64,000 nucleotides of DNA, from positions 93,685-157,684 of the forward strand of contig NZ_JAHBDK010000012.1 of the NCBI RefSeq assembly GCF_019956415.1. The letters are read 5' to 3'. Of the stretch, positions 24,848 to 34,100 are shown piece by piece; position 1 is the first letter of the stretch; each line of letters opens with the position of its first letter. This stretch comes from Pseudomonas sp. GL-B-19 (GTDB taxonomy: Bacteria; Pseudomonadota; Gammaproteobacteria; Pseudomonadales; Pseudomonadaceae). The notes below the pieces were generated by a model that saw only the letters and a program-made list of their open reading frames with translations, had not been told where the DNA came from and did not search any database. The position numbers were made by a program, and so were the translations under genes.

Positions 24848-27382
24848 ATGGGCAATATAAAACAAGAAGCCATGCCGGTGATCCGCGACATGCGTGATTT
24901 CGACCGTCGCTCCGGCAACCTGCTGGAACGGCTGGTGTTTAACTACCGCCCTGTGTTCATGCTGATGATGGCGCTTGCCACCGTGGTGCTGGGCTTCATG
25001 GCGGTCACTCGTCTGGAGCTGCGTCCCAGCTTCGAAAAAATGATTCCGCAGAGCCAGCCGTACATCCAGAATTTCTTGGAAAACCGCCAGTCGCTGCGTG
25101 GTTTGGGCAACTCGGTACGCGTGGTGGTGGAAAACACCCAGGGCGATATTTTCGACCCTGAATACCTGGACGTGCTCAAGCAGGTCAACGATCAGTTGTT
25201 CCTCACCGAGGGCGTCGACCGGGCCTGGATGAAGTCGTTGTGGAGCCCGGCCGTGCGCTGGACCGAAGTCACCGAGGAAGGTTTCCAGGGTGGCTCGGTG
25301 ATGCCCGACACCTACCAGGGCAACCCGGAAGAAATCGAGCAACTGCGCCAGAACATTTCCCGTGCCGGTATCGTCGGCAGCCTGGTGGCCAGCGACTTCA
25401 AATCCAGCATGCTGATCGTGCCGCTGATGGACAAGGCCTCGGCCACTGGTCAGAGCATCAATTACCATCAGTTCTCGCAGATGCTCGAAGAGCAGTTGCG
25501 CGACAAGATCGAATACGGCGGTGACAGTGCCGCGCGCAAGTCCGGCGAAGAAGGCAAGGGCCACTACAAGGTCCGGGTGATCGGTTTTGCCAAATTGATG
25601 GGCGACCTGATCGATGGCCTGATTCAGGTGATGATGTTCTTCGGCCTGGCCGTGATCACCTCGCTGATCATCATTTACGGCTACACCCGTTGCGTGCGCA
25701 GCACCCTGCTGGTGGTCGGCTGTTCGCTGATCGCGGTGGTCTGGCAGCTGGGCATCGTCGCCTGGCTGGGCTATGCCATCGACCCGTACTCGGTGCTGGT
25801 GCCGTTCCTGATCTTCGCCATCGGCGTGTCCCACGCCGCGCAGAAGATGAACGGCATCATGCAGGACATCGCCCGTGGCACCCACAAACTGATCGCCGCG
25901 CGCTACACCTTCCGCCGTCTGTTCATTGCCGGCGTCACCGCGCTGCTGGCCGACGCTGTGGGCTTTGCCGTGTTGATGCTGATCGACATTCCGGTGATCC
26001 AGGACCTGGCGATCACCGCCAGTATCGGTGTCGCGGTGTTGATCTTCACCTCGCTGCTGCTGATGCCGGTGGCGCTGTCGTATGTCGGCGTCGGCGCCAA
26101 GGCGGCCGAACGCGCCCTGAAGATCGACACCCGCGCCGACCGGCACAAAGGCTTCGGCAAATTGTGGGACGCACTCGACCGCTTCACCACCCGCAAGTGG
26201 GCTACCGGCGCGGTACTGGTCGCGCTGTTGATGGGCATCGGCGGCTTCATGGTCAGCCTGAACCTGAAGATTGGCGACCTGGAAAGTGGCGCACCGGAGC
26301 TGCGTGCCGATTCGCGCTACAACCGTGACAACGCCTACATCACCCAGCATTACGCGCTGTCCAGCGACCTGTTCGCGGTGATGATCAAGACTGCGCCGGA
26401 AGGTTGCCTGAACTACAAGACGCTGGTGCTGGCCGACCGTCTGGCCTGGGAACTGCAACAAGATCCGGGTGTGCGGGCGACGACGTCGCTGGTCAACGCC
26501 GTGCGGCAAATCACCGCCGGGACCTACGAAGGCAACCCCAAGCTCAACAGCATCCAGCGCAACCAGGACGTGCTGAACTACGCCGCGCAGCAAGCCTCGG
26601 TCAACTCCCCGGAGCTGTTCAACAACAATTGCTCGCTGATGCCGGTGATTGCCTTCCTCAAGGACCACAAGGCCGAAACCCTGGACTCGGTGGTCGCCAT
26701 CGCCGACAAGTTTGCCAAGGAAAACAGCACCGAAGATCGCCAGTTCCTGCTGGCCGCCGGCAGCGCCGGTATCGAAGCGGCGACCAACATCGTGGTGCGC
26801 GAGGCGAATCACACCATGCTGCTGTACGTCTACGCAGCGGTGACCCTGTTCTGCCTGATCACCTTCCGCAGCTGGCGCGCGACGCTGGTCGCGCTGTTGC
26901 CACTGGTCCTGACCTCGATCCTCTGCGAAGCCTTGATGGTGGCCATGGGCATCGGCGTGAAAGTGGCGACGTTGCCGGTGATCGCGCTGGGGGTGGGGAT
27001 CGGCGTGGACTACGCGCTGTACCTGCTGAGTGTGCAGTTGCATTTCCAGCGTCAAGGCTTGTCGCTGTCCGAGTCGTACCGTAACGCGGTGTCGTTCACC
27101 GGTCGCGTGGTTGGCCTGGTCGGCATCACCCTGGCGGCGGGCGTGGTGTGCTGGGTCTGGTCGCCGATCAAGTTTCAGGCGGACATGGGCATCCTGCTGA
27201 CGTTCATGTTCCTGTGGAACATGCTCGGCGCACTGATCCTGATTCCTGCGCTGTCGTATTTCCTGCTGCGCGAAAAATCGCTGGAGACTCATCCAGCTGC
27301 GGATGACCTGGGGGTGCCTGCCAATGAAGCCGGCACCTCCCACGCTCCGCTTGTTCCTCATGCATTGACTACTCCTGAGTAA
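24848..27382 (+). CDS. RND-superfamily permease (MmpL/HAE-like)
   Basis: 844 residues, two repeats each with one membrane helix, a large periplasmic loop and five more helices. Helix groups lie around residues 35-55, 255-420, 455-475 and 655-815. Characteristic stretches include VPFLIFAIGVSHAAQKMNG and LPVIALGVGIGVDYALYLL, in the proton-relay helix-4 positions. Unlike AcrB-type pumps it is short and resembles the MmpL/hopanoid-transporter branch that moves lipids. With the exported DUF1302, DUF1329 and propeller proteins it probably forms an envelope lipid-trafficking system. Confidence 0.9.
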   Translation: MGNIKQEAMPVIRDMRDFDRRSGNLLERLVFNYRPVFMLMMALATVVLGFMAVTRLELRPSFEKMIPQSQPYIQNFLENRQSLRGLGNSVRVVVENTQGDIFDPEYLDVLKQVNDQLFLTEGVDRAWMKSLWSPAVRWTEVTEEGFQGGSVMPDTYQGNPEEIEQLRQNISRAGIVGSLVASDFKSSMLIVPLMDKASATGQSINYHQFSQMLEEQLRDKIEYGGDSAARKSGEEGKGHYKVRVIGFAKLMGDLIDGLIQVMMFFGLAVITSLIIIYGYTRCVRSTLLVVGCSLIAVVWQLGIVAWLGYAIDPYSVLVPFLIFAIGVSHAAQKMNGIMQDIARGTHKLIAARYTFRRLFIAGVTALLADAVGFAVLMLIDIPVIQDLAITASIGVAVLIFTSLLLMPVALSYVGVGAKAAERALKIDTRADRHKGFGKLWDALDRFTTRKWATGAVLVALLMGIGGFMVSLNLKIGDLESGAPELRADSRYNRDNAYITQHYALSSDLFAVMIKTAPEGCLNYKTLVLADRLAWELQQDPGVRATTSLVNAVRQITAGTYEGNPKLNSIQRNQDVLNYAAQQASVNSPELFNNNCSLMPVIAFLKDHKAETLDSVVAIADKFAKENSTEDRQFLLAAGSAGIEAATNIVVREANHTMLLYVYAAVTLFCLITFRSWRATLVALLPLVLTSILCEALMVAMGIGVKVATLPVIALGVGIGVDYALYLLSVQLHFQRQGLSLSESYRNAVSFTGRVVGLVGITLAAGVVCWVWSPIKFQADMGILLTFMFLWNMLGALILIPALSYFLLREKSLETHPAADDLGVPANEAGTSHAPLVPHALTTPE

Positions 27383-27389
27383 GTTCACT

Positions 27390-29168
27390 ATGTCCGAATA
27401 CAAAGCTCCCTTGCGCGACATGCGCTTCGTCCTCAATGAAGTCTTTGAGGTGTCCAAGCTATGGGCCAGTTTGCCTGGCCTGGCCGAGGTCATTGACGAA
27501 GAGACGGCTGCCGCGATCCTTGAAGAGGCCGGCAAGATCACGGGTGAAGTGATCGCACCGCTGAACCGCAGTGCCGACGAACAAGGCTGCACCTGGACCA
27601 ACGGCGCGGTCACCGCGCCAGACGGTTTTGTCGCCGCGTATCAGGCGTTCGCCGAAGGCGGTTGGGTCGGCGTCGGTGGTGATCCGCAGTTTGGTGGCAT
27701 GGGCATGCCCAAGGCGATTTCGGCTCAAGTCGAAGAGATGGTCAACTCGGCCGGCCTGTCCTTCGGCCTGTACCCGATGCTGACTGCCGGCGCGTGCCTG
27801 TCGATCAACGCCCACGCCAGCGAAGAACTCAAAGAACGTTACCTGCCAAACATGTACGCCGGCACTTGGACCGGTTCGATGTGCCTGACCGAGGCCCATG
27901 CCGGTACCGACCTGGGCCTGATTCGCACCCGCGCCGAGCCTCAGGCCGACGGCAGCTACAAGGTTAGTGGCAGCAAGATCTTCATCACCGGCGGTGAGCA
28001 CGACCTGACCGAAAACATCATTCACCTGGTACTGGCCCGACTGCCGGATGCGCCGGCCGGCCCCAAGGGTATTTCCCTGTTTCTGGTGCCCAAGGTGCTG
28101 GTCAATGCCGACGGTTCCCTGGGCGAGCGCAACGCGCTGTCCTGCGGCTCCATCGAGCACAAGATGGGAATCAAGGCCTCCGCCACCTGCGTGATGAACT
28201 TTGACGGCGCCACTGGCTGGATCGTCGATGCGCCGAACAAGGGCTTGGCGGCGATGTTCACCATGATGAACTACGAGCGTCTGGGCGTAGGCATTCAGGG
28301 TCTGTCGCTGGGCGAGCGCTCGTATCAGAACGCCGTCGAATACGCCCGTGACCGTCTGCAAAGCCGTTCGCCAACGGGTGCACAGAACAAGGACAAGGTT
28401 GCCGACCCAATCATCGTCCACCCGGACGTGCGGCGCATGTTGTTGACCATGAAAGCCTTGAACGAAGGCGGTCGTGCGTTCTCCAGCTACGTGGCCCTGC
28501 AACTGGACACCGCCAAGTACAGCGAAGACCAGGCAACCCGCAATCGTGCGCAAGAGCTGGTGTCGCTGCTGACCCCGGTGGCCAAGGCGTTTCTGACCGA
28601 CATGGGGCTGGAGACTACCATCCACGGCCAGCAGATTTTCGGCGGCCACGGCTATATCCGCGAGTGGGGCCAGGAGCAACTGGTGCGTGACGTGCGCATC
28701 ACCCAGATCTACGAAGGCACCAACGGCATCCAGTCGCTGGACCTGGTCGGGCGCAAGATCGTTGGCAGTGGCGGGGCGCTTTACCGCTTGTTCGCCTCCG
28801 AAATTCGCGACTTCGCCGCCAACGCCAGCGAGGAACTCAACGAGTTCAGCAAGCCGTTGAACGCTGCCGTGGACACGCTCGACGAGTTGACCGCATGGGT
28901 GTTGGACCGGGCAAAAGCCAACCCGAATGAAATCGGCGCGGCCTCGGTCGAGTACCTGCAAGCCTTCGGTTACGTGGCCTACGCCTACATGTGGGCACTG
29001 ATGGCCAAGACCGCCATCGGCAAGCAAGCCGAGGACGACTTCTACGTCAGCAAACTGGCCACCGCACGCTTCTACTTCGCTCGCCTACTACCGCGCATTC
29101 ATTCATTGAGCGCTTCGGTCAAGGCCGGAAGCGAGTGCCTCTACCAACTGGACGCAACGCAGTTCTGA
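27390..29168 (+). CDS. Acyl-CoA dehydrogenase (long, DmdC/FadE5-like)
   Basis: 592 residues, the long class with an N-terminal extension (YKAPLRDMRFVLNEVF) and a C-terminal extra domain. Landmarks: MCLTEAHAGTDLGLIRTRA and KIFITGGEHDLTENI at the flavin site, and IHGQQIFGGHGYIREWGQEQ followed by RITQIYEGTNGIQSLDLVGRK. The conserved glutamate in YEGTNGIQ is the likely base. It would introduce a 2,3-double bond into an acyl-CoA using FAD, the first beta-oxidation step. It begins seven bases after the RND stop and works downstream of the CoA synthetase encoded next. Confidence 0.93.
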   Translation: MSEYKAPLRDMRFVLNEVFEVSKLWASLPGLAEVIDEETAAAILEEAGKITGEVIAPLNRSADEQGCTWTNGAVTAPDGFVAAYQAFAEGGWVGVGGDPQFGGMGMPKAISAQVEEMVNSAGLSFGLYPMLTAGACLSINAHASEELKERYLPNMYAGTWTGSMCLTEAHAGTDLGLIRTRAEPQADGSYKVSGSKIFITGGEHDLTENIIHLVLARLPDAPAGPKGISLFLVPKVLVNADGSLGERNALSCGSIEHKMGIKASATCVMNFDGATGWIVDAPNKGLAAMFTMMNYERLGVGIQGLSLGERSYQNAVEYARDRLQSRSPTGAQNKDKVADPIIVHPDVRRMLLTMKALNEGGRAFSSYVALQLDTAKYSEDQATRNRAQELVSLLTPVAKAFLTDMGLETTIHGQQIFGGHGYIREWGQEQLVRDVRITQIYEGTNGIQSLDLVGRKIVGSGGALYRLFASEIRDFAANASEELNEFSKPLNAAVDTLDELTAWVLDRAKANPNEIGAASVEYLQAFGYVAYAYMWALMAKTAIGKQAEDDFYVSKLATARFYFARLLPRIHSLSASVKAGSECLYQLDATQF

Positions 29169-29182
29169 TTGCCAGGCCCCCG

Positions 29183-29209
29183 CGACTCCCGGCACCGCGT
29201 CGGGAGTCG
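29183..29209. other. Hairpin between dehydrogenase and synthetase genes
   Basis: Nine-base perfect arms (cgactcccg/cgggagtcg) around a 9-base spacer, inside the only sizeable gap of the operon. No T-run, so read-through is likely; may tune mRNA decay. Confidence 0.5.
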
Positions 29210-29269
29210 ATTGCACCTGTGTGCACCGAGGGGCACTGAGCCAACAATAAAGGACCAGGAACTCTAATC

Positions 29270-30913
29270 ATGATGGCGACAAAAATAATTCCGCCCGCCG
29301 AAGGCGCCTATGCCTACCCCTTGCTGATCAAGCAATTATTGCTGTCCGGTGTGCGCTACGAGCCGGGTCGGGAAATCGTCTATGCCGACAAACTGCGCTA
29401 CAGCTACGAGACGCTCAACAAGCGGATTCGCAGACTGGCCAACGCCTTGACGGCAGCCGGCGTGAAAGCCGGTGACACCGTGGCGCTGATGGACTGGGAC
29501 AGCCATCGCTACCTGGAATGCTTCTTTGCCGTACCGATGATTGGTGCGGTGTTGCATACGGTGAACATCCGTCTTTCTCCGGATCAAGTGCTCTTCACCA
29601 TGAACCACGCCGAAGACGATCTGGTGCTGGTGCATGATGACTTCCTGCCTTTGCTCGAACAGATCCAGGGTCAACTCACGACCGTCAAAGGTTACCTGCA
29701 ACTGACGGACGACACGGCTACCGAAACGTCGTTGCCGGTGTTGGGTGAGTACGAGCACCTGCTGTCCCAAGCGTCAGACCAATATGAATTCCCCGATTTC
29801 GATGAGAACTCGGTCGCAACCCTGTTCTACACCACCGGCACCACCGGCGACCCGAAAGGGGTGTATTTCACCCACCGCCAATTGGTCCTGCACACCTTGA
29901 ACGCCGTCGGCACCCTGGGTGTCTATCAAGGCCAGCCGCTGCTGCGTTCCGATGACGTGTATATGCCCATCACGCCGATGTTTCACGTGCATGCGTGGGG
30001 TGTGCCGTATGTCGCCACCCTGATGGGGATCAAACAGGTGTACCCGGGCCGCTATGAGCCCAACACCCTGGTCAAACTTTATCGTGAGGAGAAGGTCACC
30101 TTTTCCCATTGCGTACCGACCATTTTGCAGATGATCCTGAACTGCGAAGCCGGGAAACAGACTCGTTTTGATGGCTGGAAAATGCTCCTGGGCGGCAGCG
30201 CGCTGACTCTCGGTATCGCCAGCGAAGCCAGCGCCAAAGGCATGGTGGTGCACAGCGGTTATGGCATGTCGGAAACCTGCCCGCTGCTGTGCCTGAGTTA
30301 CCTGCGTGATGACGTGCTCAAACAACCCATGCAAGAACAATTGGCTACCCGCATCAAGACCGGCACACCGGTGCCCATGGTTGACCTGAAAATCATCGAT
30401 GCCAGCGGCAACGATGTTGCCCATGACGGTGAGTCGTTGGGCGAAATCGTGGTCCGCGCGCCTTGGCTGACCCAGGGGTATTTGAAAGAACCCGAAAAGG
30501 GCGCCGAGCTCTGGCTCGACGGTTGGATGCACACGGGCGACATGGCTTCGATCGACCCGATGGGTGGCGTCGAAATCAAAGACCGCATCAAGGACGTGAT
30601 CAAGACGGGCGGCGAGTGGATCAGCTCGCTGGAACTGGAGAGCCTGATCAGCGAACACGCCGCAGTGATGTCCGTCGCGGTCGTCGGCATCGTCGATGAA
30701 CAGTGGGGCGAGCGGCCCATGGCCATGGTGGTGTGCGAGCCGGGGCAGTACCTCGACAAGCAGCTACTCGAAGCGCACCTGCTGACGTTTGTCGAGTGTG
30801 GGCGCATCAACAAATGGGCAATCCCCAAGCAGTTCAAGTTCGTCGCCGAGATCCCCAGGACCAGCGTCGGCAAAATCAACAAGAAGCTGATTCGGGAAAC
30901 CGCGTCGAACTGA
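29270..30913 (+). CDS. Acyl-CoA synthetase (AMP-forming, AlkK-like)
   Basis: 547 residues. ANL-superfamily adenylate-forming enzyme: P-loop-like motif YTTGTTGDPKGV, PMFHVHAWGVPY, GYGMSETCPL, WMHTGDMASID and C-terminal catalytic lysine in GKINKK. It activates a carboxylic acid with ATP and CoA. It resembles the medium-chain AlkK group, but substrate range cannot be read reliably. AAGGACCAGGA precedes ATGATG. Last gene of the operon; a strong terminator follows. With the dehydrogenase it provides entry to beta-oxidation of the acid handled by the envelope proteins. Confidence 0.93.
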   Translation: MMATKIIPPAEGAYAYPLLIKQLLLSGVRYEPGREIVYADKLRYSYETLNKRIRRLANALTAAGVKAGDTVALMDWDSHRYLECFFAVPMIGAVLHTVNIRLSPDQVLFTMNHAEDDLVLVHDDFLPLLEQIQGQLTTVKGYLQLTDDTATETSLPVLGEYEHLLSQASDQYEFPDFDENSVATLFYTTGTTGDPKGVYFTHRQLVLHTLNAVGTLGVYQGQPLLRSDDVYMPITPMFHVHAWGVPYVATLMGIKQVYPGRYEPNTLVKLYREEKVTFSHCVPTILQMILNCEAGKQTRFDGWKMLLGGSALTLGIASEASAKGMVVHSGYGMSETCPLLCLSYLRDDVLKQPMQEQLATRIKTGTPVPMVDLKIIDASGNDVAHDGESLGEIVVRAPWLTQGYLKEPEKGAELWLDGWMHTGDMASIDPMGGVEIKDRIKDVIKTGGEWISSLELESLISEHAAVMSVAVVGIVDEQWGERPMAMVVCEPGQYLDKQLLEAHLLTFVECGRINKWAIPKQFKFVAEIPRTSVGKINKKLIRETASN

Positions 30914-30954
30914 CGGTTGAAACCGCTGGGTTCTAGCCTCCTGAGGTAGATAAA

Positions 30955-30996
30955 CAAACGTGGCGTGAGGGAAACCTCACGCCACGTTTGCGTTTT
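30955..30996. terminator. Bidirectional-type terminator after the synthetase gene
   Basis: Perfect 16-base-pair stem (caaacgtggcgtgagg with its complement), GAAA loop, followed by cgtttt. Ends the operon 20178-30913. Confidence 0.92.
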
Positions 30997-31126
30997 AGCT
31001 TGCCTGTTGTTTGTGGATGCATATTTACGGATTTTCCCTACAGGCATCGCCTACTTCTCTGACTTCTTTCCTGACTGATCCCCTGCAAAGTCTCGCGCGC
31101 CCCATTTTCTGCGCGAGGGATTGCTC

Positions 31127-31174
31127 ATGTTCGACCCGATTTTCCACTCCACTCCATGCCGTTCGGTGCGTTGA
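31127..31174 (+). CDS. 15-codon ORF coupled to the Rhs gene
   Basis: ATG preceded by GAGGGA at good spacing; encodes MFDPIFHSTPCRSVR and stops in TGATG, overlapping the Rhs start at 31174. It carries the only good ribosome site in front of Rhs, so it may be a leader peptide that delivers ribosomes to the toxin gene. Alternatively it is the former N-terminus of Rhs, split off by a frameshift. Confidence 0.4.
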   Translation: MFDPIFHSTPCRSVR

Positions 31175-34100
31175 TGACCCACATCGCCCGCATCGAGCAG
31201 GAACTCGACAGTTTTCCGCACACGCTGACGCTTTATCGCGAACAGTTGAAGGGTTGGTTTAACCAGAAGGCGGACCAAGCCAGCCGTGTGGCTGATTTGC
31301 CGTCGCTGATGGGCATGGAGCGGATCATCCGATTCGGTGATGCCAGCACCACGGTGAGCAGTGGCGACGACGAATTTTTCTCTACCGTCGTGCAGTGCTC
31401 GAAGGGTGGAAAGCTAGAGATCGAGAGCAAGTTCGAATCGGTTTACGACATCCCGTTGGGGAATATCTCGGTTGATGTGATTGCCATGGATGGCGGCGAG
31501 AGCAAGTCGATCACGCTCGATGAAAACGGTAAAGGGCAGTTTAAGGGGACCCCCGGCAAGTTCTACCGTGTTCATGTTCAGAGTGAAGTCACGCCGAAGC
31601 AAATCGACAAGCTTTTTGATTCTTATAAAGGCCTGAGCGCAGCGCTGGAGGGCTGGCTGCGCAGTGAGTGGGCAGGGTTTAAGCCGCAATGGTCACAGTC
31701 GACATTTGCGGCCGCCGGGAACGGATTGCTGGCGGGAGGTTGGGCCGCGGTCATGGGTGTTTGGGATGGTCTGAGCCTTGTCTTTGACATCCTTAAAAAT
31801 CCTGGTGCTCACCTTGAACAGCTTGGTAGCAGTGCGCAAAAACTCATCGAGCTGGCGGAGCGATCCCCTGCCGCGATGGAAAAAGCCATGCTGCTGGCAA
31901 GTGATGAAGCGGCGCTTTGTCTGCTGTTTCGTGCCGCGAGTATGTGGCTTTCAGCGTTACCACCTAGCGAAATTGCTGGTAACTCGGCGGAAGTGGCCAG
32001 TCACGTCATCGTTACAGTGCTGATCGATATTCTGATTGCGTCGGCGCTGGCTTTTACGGGTATCGGTGTGCCCGCAGCCGTAGCCTATCTGAAGCTTCGT
32101 GGCATCAAGTACGGGATGGTGTTGGCGGGTCTCGCGATACGTTTCGTCGAGGCGACTTTCAGCATCCTCACGACCTTCATGAAGTACGTCGACCAGTACA
32201 AAGCCGTCGCCGCGCGCGGTGTCGCGGCAGGTCTGAAAAAAGGCCGGATGCAGTTGCGCTGGGATGCCAAGCGCAACACCACCCTCAAGCAAAACGAACA
32301 CCACGACAACGTCCCGGATCAGGCGACAAACCCCAACGGCGACAGTGCCGATTCCGCCAACAAAACCGCCACCAACAAATGCCCGGTGTCGATGGTCACC
32401 GGCGAAGAACTGCTGACCCTCACCGACGGTTCGCTGGGCGGCCTCCTGCCGTTCGACTTCACCCGGCTTTATCGCACCAGCGCCGCCGAGATCGACTGCG
32501 GCCTCGGGTTTGGCTGGAGCCATTCCTTATCCCATTGCCTGGAAATCGACGGCGACACGGTCATCTGGATCGACCACGAAAACCGTCGCACTACATTCCC
32601 GCTGCCGTCCGCCGAACGCCCGGCCATTCACAACAGCCTGTCGCGCGCCGCGATTTATCTCGGGGCTGAACCCGAAGAATTGATCCTCGCCCGGGCCGGT
32701 GACGACGCGCGGTTTTATCACTTCCGTAACGGTCGATTGACCACGATCAGCGACGCCTACGACAACCGCCTGCGCATCAGTCGCGACCGCCAGGACCGCA
32801 TCCAGCGCCTCAGCAACGGCGCAGGCCGCGCCTTGCGCTTGCGCTATGAACGCAGCCATTTGGTCGCCATCGACTATCAGGTCTTTGTCCCGGCGCAGAC
32901 CCTCGAGGCGTGCTGGAAGACTGAGCAAACCCTGGTCAGTTACGCCTACGACGAACGCGCGCAACTGATCGAAGCGAGCAACGCCGCCGGCGAAAGCGAA
33001 CGCTACGACTACGACGACCAGCACGTCATTCTCCAGCGGCAACTGGCCGGTGGCGCGAGTTTCTTTTGGGAGTGGGAACGGTCCGGCAAAGCGGCGCGTT
33101 GCATCCGCCACTGGGCGTCGTTTGCGCAGATGGACGCACGCTATGTCTGGGATGACGCGGGCAGCGTCACCGTGCACAACCTCGACGGCAGCGAAGAAGT
33201 TTACGTCCACGACGACCAGGCGCGGCTGGTGCGCAAGGTCGAACTGGATGGCGGCGAACAGCTCAAGGCCTACGACGATCAGGGGCGGCTGGTTGCCGAA
33301 CAGGACCCGCTCGGCGCCGTCACTGAATACCGCTACGACGAAGTCGGACGGCTGGTGGCGCTGATTCCGTCAGAAGACGAGCCGACGGCCTACGAGTACC
33401 GCAACGGTTTCCTGCACGCACGTTATCGCGGCAAAGCCGTGTGGACCTGGCAGCGCAATGCGCAGGGCGATGTCACCGAGGCCATCGATCCTGACGGTCA
33501 GGTCACCCATTACCACTACGACGCCAAAGGTCAGCTGCTGTCGATCCGTTACCCGGACACCAGTCGACATGTGTTCGTCTGGAACGCATTGGGGCAGCTG
33601 GTTGAGGAAACGTTGCCGGACGGTGGGCAGCGGCGGTTTTCCTACGATGCCTTGGGGCGGCAGCTTACCCGTCAGGACGAACACGGTGCGGTCACGAAGT
33701 CGCAATGGGATGCCGTTGGCCGACTGATCCAGACGATCCTTCCCACTGGGGCGAGCCGCGCCTACAGCTACAACGCCTACAGCAAAATCACCGCCGAACG
33801 CGACGAACTCGGCCGCATCACGCGCTACGAATACCTCGACGACCTGCACCTGGTCAGCCGCCGCCTCAATGCCGACGGCACCCAGCTGCAATACCGCTAC
33901 GACAACGCGCAGCTGCTGCTCACGGAAATCGAAAACGAATCCGGCGACAAATATCGACTGGACTACACCCCCGGTGGATTGATCCGACAGGAAACCGGTT
34001 TCGACGGCCAACGCACGGCCTACGCCTACGACCTCAATGGCCATCTGCTGGAGAAAACCGAATTCGGCGCTGACGGTTCGCAGCTGATCACCGCTTACGA

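Noticed and set aside
24128..27613. A 1161-codon open frame on the minus strand
   Set aside because: It is antisense to the RND permease and propeller genes, which have clear motifs and ribosome sites. The antisense product is His/Gln/Arg-rich, as expected from GC-biased codons read backwards.
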